DNA from: CAIVPM01 sp964477265
GTDB taxonomy: Bacteria > Bacteroidota > Bacteroidia > Chitinophagales > Chitinophagaceae
Direction: 5' to 3'
DNA length: 64,000 nucleotides
Assembly: GCA_964477265.1 (NCBI GenBank)
Contig: CAYZDJ010000016.1
Location: forward strand, 1 to 64,000
Under the pieces are notes generated by a model that searched no databases, was not told where the DNA came from, and saw only the letters and a program-made list of their open reading frames with translations. Shown here in pieces: positions 58,142 through 64,000 of the stretch (positions are counted from its first letter, which is position 1; every line of letters starts with the position of its first letter). Both the position numbers and the translations under genes were made by a program.

Positions 58142-61100
58142 ATGAAAAAGAACATTACAAGAATTCTTAGTGTATTAATCATTACGCTATGCACAGTATT
58201 TGGTGCAAAGGCACAATTGTTTCAACAACAGTTTGGAACAACATTCAGCACGCCCGGATCTAGTGGAAACTACACGAGCAATAGTACTTATGTTAGTACT
58301 GCAGCAAGCAGAACAAATGCACAGTTTACTAATATGAACATTAGTTCAACAAGCATGAAAATATATGTGCCTGGTAGTGGTGACAGTGCAAATACTTTAG
58401 TTGCAAATAGAAGCGGAGGAGGAAATTTGGGTTTGGGAAGAGACTCAATGCAGGCATCTGGAAATATAGTGCCTGGTTCATATACTGCACCAACTTCTTT
58501 AATCATGCGTTTTGATTACGCTCTTTATTCTTCAACAGGTACACCAAGCAATGCTGTTATGAATGTATCTGTAGGAGCTTTGACAAGTACTGATAGAGTT
58601 TCTACTAATACAAACCTGACAGCAAGAACTGCAGCACATTTTGGATTTACATGGAACACTACCCCAACTTTTGGTATTACTAAATTTGCTAATAATATTA
58701 ACTACGGCGGTACTTATTCTGCAAAACCACAATCTGCTAAAAAGACAATATTCTTTGTATTAAATCATACAGGCAGTGCTATGACTTATAAAGCACCTGA
58801 TGGAACATACGAAACTGTTGCAAATGGTAAACACGATGTTTGGGTAGGTAGTACAAGAGAGCTGGATGATGTAAATGATAGTAGTGCAACAAATGCGTTA
58901 TCTGGGTTTCATATCAGTTATGGTTCTACAACTACTAGTTTGTGGAGTATTGACAATTTATTGGTTGATCCAATTCCTGCCACACCTGCAAGCAGTGCAG
59001 CTTCTAATACAGGAGGAAATAGCTTTACTGCAAATTGGTCAACAGTGAGTGGTGTAACGGGGTATCGTTTAGATGTTGCCACAGATGCTGCTTTTACAAG
59101 TATGGTAAGTGGTTATAATAATCTTTATGTATCTGGGCAATCAACCAATAGTTACAATGTAACAGGTTTATCTGGTAGTACATTTTATTATAGGGTTAGG
59201 GCAGTATCGCAATATACAGTCGATGAATTTGCAAGTGGTAATTCGGGAAGCCAAACTGTAAATTTAGGTTGCACAACGCCTACAATAAATACACAACCTT
59301 CAACTGCAAGTTCAGCTTATTGTGCTAATGCAACTGCAACAGCTTTAAGCGTAAGCACTACAGGCACACCTACATATCAATGGTATAGCAATACTACAGC
59401 AAGCACAACTGGTGCTACAGCCATATCAGGTGCAAATAGCAGTAGCTATACGCCATCAACATCTGCAACTGGAACTCTATATTATTATTGTTTTATTAGT
59501 GCTGGCTCAGGATGTACAGTCAACAGTAACTTTAGTGGTGATATTACTGTAAATGCATCTCCATCTCCAACTTTTATTTCAGCTCCATCAGGCACGGTTG
59601 CTGTAAATACTAACCAAACTTATACAACTCAATCAGGTCAAAGCAATTATGTTTGGACCTTTACAGGAACAAGTGGGGTAGATTATAACATTGTTTCTGG
59701 TGGTACAAATTCTGATAATTCTGTTGTTATAGCTTGGCTTACTGCTGGTTCTAAATCAGTTTCAATTAACTATACAAATGGAGGCAATTGCACTGCTGCA
59801 AGTCCAACATCTACAAGTGTAACTGTAGCAGCTGGAGTATATTATAATAAATCTAACAGTGATATTACTCAAACATCTAATTGGGGAACTAGTACTGATG
59901 GTACAGGTACAAATCCAAGCGATTTCATAACTGCAGGACAAACATTTAATTTATTCAATACTGGTGCTACAATGAGTTCAGCGTGGGATGTGCAAGGTGC
60001 AGGTAGTAAAGTTATAATAGGCGATGGAACAAATGCTTTGACTTTTGCTGCAACAAGTGCCTTTACTGCAACTGCTGTTGATGTTGCAAATGCAGGAATA
60101 CTTCAATTGCAAACCACAACTATACCAACATTTGGAACATTATCAAGTGGTAGCACTGTTGAGTATGCAGGTTCTTCAGTAACACAATCAGTTACTGCAA
60201 CTTCATATTCAAATTTAACTTTAAGTGGAAGTGGTAGCAGAACATTTAGTGGCACAACAAATATCAGTGGCACATTTAATCCTGGTAGTGGCTTTAGTGC
60301 AGGTGCTGGCACCATTGTATTAAACGGAACTTCTACGTCACAAACAATTCCTGCTTTTTCTTATAGTAGCTTAACTGTTTCTGGTGTTGATGGAAAATCA
60401 ACGAGTGGTACCTTAGCTGTTTCAGGAACATTAACTATGAGCAATAGCTTTACTGTTCCGATTGGAAGTAATTTAACATTAGGCAGTGCAGCAGCAATGA
60501 GCTCTACAGCTACAAAAGTATTAACTGTAAATGGTACATTTGAAATCCAACAAAACAGTTTAACGTTTAATGCTGGAAGTGGTTCTATAACTGTTGCTGC
60601 TGGTGGTACATTTAAAATGAGTGGAACTGTTTCTAACAATTCGTTCGCATTTACTAATGTAAACTTTACAAGTGGTATTGGTGCAGCAGGCTCAACATTG
60701 TATCTGGCAACAGCAGGTTTACCAAGATTAAACAGCACAACCTTCAATGGTAACCTAACAATTGATGTTAATTTATCTAATGGAACTGCAATTTTGCTAA
60801 ATACAACACCAATAACAGTTACAGGTAACTTAAATGTTGTTGCAACAAATGGTATAGTTTCTCATGCAACTGGTGGTTCAAATCGTTCATTAACGGTACA
60901 GGGAGGCTTCAATATGACTGGCGGCAGATATGATGTTTCTGCAGGGGCATCTTCTGGTGCATGTGCATTAACCATTAATGGTAATGTTAATTTATCTGGT
61001 GCAAATGATACCTTATATACGGTTTCATCAACTGCTTCAGGAGGAACTGGTACAATTAGTATTTTAGGAAATCTTAGCCATACTGCTGGTGTTTTAGGCA

Positions 61101-64000
61101 GAACAACTGCTGCTGTTCCTGCTGGTACTATTGCGTTCACAGGATCTGCAAGTCAAGATATTTCTACAATTGGTATAACAAATAATACCAATGTCACTTT
61201 AAATAATAGTAATGGTGCAAGATTGCTTACAGATTTATCTGTTGGCAGTACTTTAACTTTAACAAGTGGCAAAATAAGAACCAATGGTTATTCAGTAATT
61301 ATGACTGGAAGTTCAAGTTCAATAAGCGGTGCAACATCATCTAACTATATTGCTATTGTTGATGGTGCTGGTACACCTGTTACCACTGGTGGTTTAACTT
61401 TTCAAAGTATTGGTACAGGAGGAAGAACAGCAACTGTTACTTTTCCAATCGGTACAAATTCATCATACAATCCAGCTACAATTTTAAGCAGCAGCAGTGC
61501 TGTTGCGTTTACAGCACGAGTAAATAATACACCTTATCAGGGTACTACAAGTGATAGTACAGTAGCACATACATGGAATATTCAGCCAGCAAGCGGTACA
61601 CCAAGTGCTGCAATAGGATTGCAGTGGAATACAACTGATGAAGGGGTTAATTTTAACCGTTCATCTGCATCTATTGCACACTTAAATGGTGGTGTTACAG
61701 ATGTATATAGCAGTGGTGGTTCAGCAAGTGGTAGTAATCCTTGGACATTAAATAGTGGATCAACTGTATTTACTACTTATGGAGATTTTGGTTTAATTCC
61801 TGGTGTTATTATTCCAGCAACTGAGCCAACAGTGCAAGCAAGTAGTGCCAGTGTAACTACAACTACAAGCACTACTGCAACATTAACCTGGACCAAGGGT
61901 AGTGACGCAACAAATAGCTTGGTAATTATTAAACAAGGTAGTGCAGTAACTGCAACACCATCTGACGCTATTTCATATTCTGATGGAAGTGCTGTTTATG
62001 CAAGTGGAACTAATTTAGGCAGCGGGAATTATGTTGTTTACACAGGTACTGGAAATAGTATTACAGTTACTGGTTTAACTATTGGAACTCAATATCACTT
62101 TGCTGTTTACAGCTTTAATGGTAGCAATGGAACTGAAAATGTTTTAACAACTGGTCCTGCAACTGCTAATGGCTCAACAACAATACCTACTTACTATTAT
62201 GTAGGTGGTGCAGGTAATGCTTCAGGTGTTTACACAAGTACTTTTGCAACAGCAAACTGGTCAACAACATTAGGTGGGTTGCCAATAACTGCATTTACAC
62301 CTACTGCTAATGATGTGTTTATTTTTGATGGCAGTAACTTAGGTACAACTGCATCGCCATATACAGATACTGTTAATATTGCCCCTATAAGTTCAACAAC
62401 AACAGTTGGAAAAATAATATTAACTAATGCTGCTAAGGTTAAAGTATTAACAAATGGTTCCAGAACCATTAATATTGGTAATAGCTCATTTGTGTCAAAT
62501 ACAACAGCATTGGATATTCCTGCAAATTGCTATTTAATATTTGCAGGTAGCACTATGACACTTAATCTACAAACTAACTCTGCTGCAAATGTTGCTGGTA
62601 AATTAGTTTTAGGTATTGGAAACAATGTTCAGTTATTGCCTGCTGCAAGTGGTTCTACAATTACATTTAATACTGGTGCATATTGCGAATCAAATCAAAG
62701 TAGCAGCACTTCTGCACCATTCGGTGCAACAGGAAATGCAATTGTAACATTTGCTTCTGGAACCACATTTAAAAGTGTGAAAGGACAAGAGCCATTTGGT
62801 GGAACTGGTGCCAGTGTTGCAAGTTTTGCACCAGGAAGTTTATGTTGGTTGAATGGCGGTTCTAGTTCTAACTTAAATCTTGATGGAAGGGTTTTTGGAA
62901 ACTTGCAAACAGATTTTTCTTTGTCTCCAACTGGTGGTGCCAGTGGTTCTGCAAATTCCAATGGTTTTACCATTAACAATGATTTAACGGTAACAGCTGG
63001 TACTTTAACTATAGCAGCTACAGGTTCAAACAACTTTATTAAAGGAAACGTAAATATTTCTAGTGGGGCTACACTTAGATTTAACCCAGGAGCAACAGCT
63101 ACCTTAAATTTCAATGGTACCTCACTTCAAACTATAACAAATAATGGCACATTGAGTGTTAATAGCACTTCAACAACTGATCAAAGCTATGTTATTAATA
63201 ATACTGCTGGTGTTGTACTTGCAGGTTCTGGTACATCTGGTATTGCAGGTTTAGCTGGCACGTCATTAACTGTAAATAATGGAAGTAATTTAGAACTTGC
63301 AAGTGGTACATTAACACTTCAGGGAGGAACATTAAACCTTGCTGGTACTATTAGCAGAACATCAGGAAATATTAATGCAACTGCAACAGGATCTACAGTA
63401 AATATTACTGGTGCATCATCTATCCCTGCTAGTACACTTAGAGGAGACTCTGTTAGAAATTTAATAATTAATCGTTCAAGTGGTGTTAGCTTTAATGGAG
63501 ATGTAAAAGTTGTTACAGCATTAACATTAACAAATGGAGTTGTGAATATTGGAAACAATTCTATGATTCTTTTAACTAATGCAACTGTATCAAGAGCAAG
63601 TGGCTGGATTGATGGAACAATGCGTAAAAATGTAGCTACAGGAACAAATAGAATAGTGTCTTATGAAATTGGAGATGCTTCTAACTATTTACCTGTAACT
63701 ATGAAATATGCAAGCGTAACTATAGCTGGCGATGTTGCTGCAAGAACACAAACACCTGCTACTTCATACGCCAATTATTCAACAGCACCTATAAGCAATA
63801 TAAATTACATTAACAGGTATTGGACATTAACCAATGTAAATACGCTTGCTTTTTCTGTGAGTGGTTTTGGTGCATCACTTAATTGGGTTGCTGGAGATGT
63901 GGTAGGTACTGCAACAGCATCCTCTGTTTTATTTGCAAAATACAACTCAGGTTGGAGTAAAGGAACTGCTTCTCTACTTAGCTCAACATCAGATAGTTTA
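58142..64000 (+). CDS. Giant secreted beta-repeat protein, probable T9SS substrate (3' end beyond window)
   Basis: An open frame of 1,953 codons runs to the right edge without a stop. The signal peptide is MKKNITRILSVLIITLCTVFGAKAQ. Residues about 30-275 form a beta-rich domain. A fibronectin-III-like domain (about 276-375) and two Ig-like modules follow (about 378-560). The remainder is a very long Ser/Thr/Asn/Gly-rich region with short repeated strands (LTVNNG..L.L.SGTLTL) that resemble a beta-solenoid. A second fibronectin-like segment lies near 1225-1335 and a WTLTNVNTLAFSVSG-type module near the edge. A C-terminal T9SS sorting domain is expected but not visible. Confidence 0.88.
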   Translation, partial: MKKNITRILSVLIITLCTVFGAKAQLFQQQFGTTFSTPGSSGNYTSNSTYVSTAASRTNAQFTNMNISSTSMKIYVPGSGDSANTLVANRSGGGNLGLGRDSMQASGNIVPGSYTAPTSLIMRFDYALYSSTGTPSNAVMNVSVGALTSTDRVSTNTNLTARTAAHFGFTWNTTPTFGITKFANNINYGGTYSAKPQSAKKTIFFVLNHTGSAMTYKAPDGTYETVANGKHDVWVGSTRELDDVNDSSATNALSGFHISYGSTTTSLWSIDNLLVDPIPATPASSAASNTGGNSFTANWSTVSGVTGYRLDVATDAAFTSMVSGYNNLYVSGQSTNSYNVTGLSGSTFYYRVRAVSQYTVDEFASGNSGSQTVNLGCTTPTINTQPSTASSAYCANATATALSVSTTGTPTYQWYSNTTASTTGATAISGANSSSYTPSTSATGTLYYYCFISAGSGCTVNSNFSGDITVNASPSPTFISAPSGTVAVNTNQTYTTQSGQSNYVWTFTGTSGVDYNIVSGGTNSDNSVVIAWLTAGSKSVSINYTNGGNCTAASPTSTSVTVAAGVYYNKSNSDITQTSNWGTSTDGTGTNPSDFITAGQTFNLFNTGATMSSAWDVQGAGSKVIIGDGTNALTFAATSAFTATAVDVANAGILQLQTTTIPTFGTLSSGSTVEYAGSSVTQSVTATSYSNLTLSGSGSRTFSGTTNISGTFNPGSGFSAGAGTIVLNGTSTSQTIPAFSYSSLTVSGVDGKSTSGTLAVSGTLTMSNSFTVPIGSNLTLGSAAAMSSTATKVLTVNGTFEIQQNSLTFNAGSGSITVAAGGTFKMSGTVSNNSFAFTNVNFTSGIGAAGSTLYLATAGLPRLNSTTFNGNLTIDVNLSNGTAILLNTTPITVTGNLNVVATNGIVSHATGGSNRSLTVQGGFNMTGGRYDVSAGASSGACALTINGNVNLSGANDTLYTVSSTASGGTGTISILGNLSHTAGVLGRTTAAVPAGTIAFTGSASQDISTIGITNNTNVTLNNSNGARLLTDLSVGSTLTLTSGKIRTNGYSVIMTGSSSSISGATSSNYIAIVDGAGTPVTTGGLTFQSIGTGGRTATVTFPIGTNSSYNPATILSSSSAVAFTARVNNTPYQGTTSDSTVAHTWNIQPASGTPSAAIGLQWNTTDEGVNFNRSSASIAHLNGGVTDVYSSGGSASGSNPWTLNSGSTVFTTYGDFGLIPGVIIPATEPTVQASSASVTTTTSTTATLTWTKGSDATNSLVIIKQGSAVTATPSDAISYSDGSAVYASGTNLGSGNYVVYTGTGNSITVTGLTIGTQYHFAVYSFNGSNGTENVLTTGPATANGSTTIPTYYYVGGAGNASGVYTSTFATANWSTTLGGLPITAFTPTANDVFIFDGSNLGTTASPYTDTVNIAPISSTTTVGKIILTNAAKVKVLTNGSRTINIGNSSFVSNTTALDIPANCYLIFAGSTMTLNLQTNSAANVAGKLVLGIGNNVQLLPAASGSTITFNTGAYCESNQSSSTSAPFGATGNAIVTFASGTTFKSVKGQEPFGGTGASVASFAPGSLCWLNGGSSSNLNLDGRVFGNLQTDFSLSPTGGASGSANSNGFTINNDLTVTAGTLTIAATGSNNFIKGNVNISSGATLRFNPGATATLNFNGTSLQTITNNGTLSVNSTSTTDQSYVINNTAGVVLAGSGTSGIAGLAGTSLTVNNGSNLELASGTLTLQGGTLNLAGTISRTSGNINATATGSTVNITGASSIPASTLRGDSVRNLIINRSSGVSFNGDVKVVTALTLTNGVVNIGNNSMILLTNATVSRASGWIDGTMRKNVATGTNRIVSYEIGDASNYLPVTMKYASVTIAGDVAARTQTPATSYANYSTAPISNINYINRYWTLTNVNTLAFSVSGFGASLNWVAGDVVGTATASSVLFAKYNSGWSKGTASLLSSTSDSL

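Noticed and set aside
60361..63558. Several 80-140-codon open frames antisense to the giant protein at the right end
   Set aside because: They arise from the Thr/Gly/Asn-rich codon pattern of the sense gene and read as Val/Pro-rich nonsense.

Overview
The window is A+T-rich chromosomal DNA from a member of the Bacteroidota, most likely a Chitinophagaceae-type bacterium (lineage is my inference). The evidence is gldH, two kinds of type IX secretion (T9SS) C-terminal sorting domain, DUF2795, DUF4295, DUF5686 and DUF3575 proteins, the cytochrome-b558 type of sdhC, the block rpmB-rpmG-DUF4295-ftsY, a near absence of Shine-Dalgarno sequences except in front of rpsU, and promoter-like sequences of the Bacteroidota type (TTTG at -33, TAnnTTTG at -7). 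I saw no rRNA, tRNA, phage, insertion sequence or CRISPR array.

Layout. 1-3.5 kb, minus strand: sdhA (cut by the window edge), sdhC, a cob(I)alamin adenosyltransferase and a secreted subtilase. 3.8-12.5 kb: a giant secreted PKD-repeat adhesin with a T9SS type B tail. 12.6-15 kb: DUF2795 protein, thioesterase, ftsE and a lipoprotein that looks like the first domain of GldM. 15-18 kb: a stand-alone homocysteine methyltransferase domain behind a structured leader, then argS. 18-25.5 kb: fabD, yggS, an exported protein with a DxDD motif, a glycosyltransferase, tpiA, an SH3-like secreted protein, rlmN and rbfA. 25.6-32.1 kb: a pRiA4b ORF-3-like protein, a T9SS type A protein, gldH with a two-component pair and a D-Ala-D-Ala carboxypeptidase, and rpsT. 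32.3-38.4 kb: sucA-sucB, a GNAT/FemAB-like protein and murB. 38.5-45.9 kb: small envelope proteins, an MsbA-like ABC exporter, a DUF3575 protein, a SpoU methylase, apaG, a YkgJ-like protein, a sterol desaturase family protein, a lipoprotein and ruvX. 46-50.5 kb: a PIG-L deacetylase fusion, two tiny membrane proteins and a sodium:solute symporter. 50.6-58 kb: a deoxynucleoside kinase, a DUF5686 outer-membrane protein, rpsU, a Xer recombinase, hpf, ftsY and the DUF4295-rpmG-rpmB group. 58.1 kb to the end: a second giant secreted protein, cut by the window edge.

Most genes are housekeeping (TCA cycle, translation, cell wall, lipid synthesis) mixed with envelope, gliding and T9SS functions. The unexpected signal is a set of short 'word' arrays. 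Tandem 7-mers lie in frame inside conserved enzymes (MetH, ArgS, SucA, an ABC exporter) and also form the hydrophobic cores of three unrelated signal peptides. Related arrays of 7-14 nt words, often arranged as inverted arms, fill intergenic gaps and in two cases (yggS, trmH) supply the stop codon of the neighbouring gene. Other points of interest are a possible pseudoknot in the metH leader, a strong Shine-Dalgarno before rpsU, and a shared promoter/leader motif in front of rpsT and rpmB.
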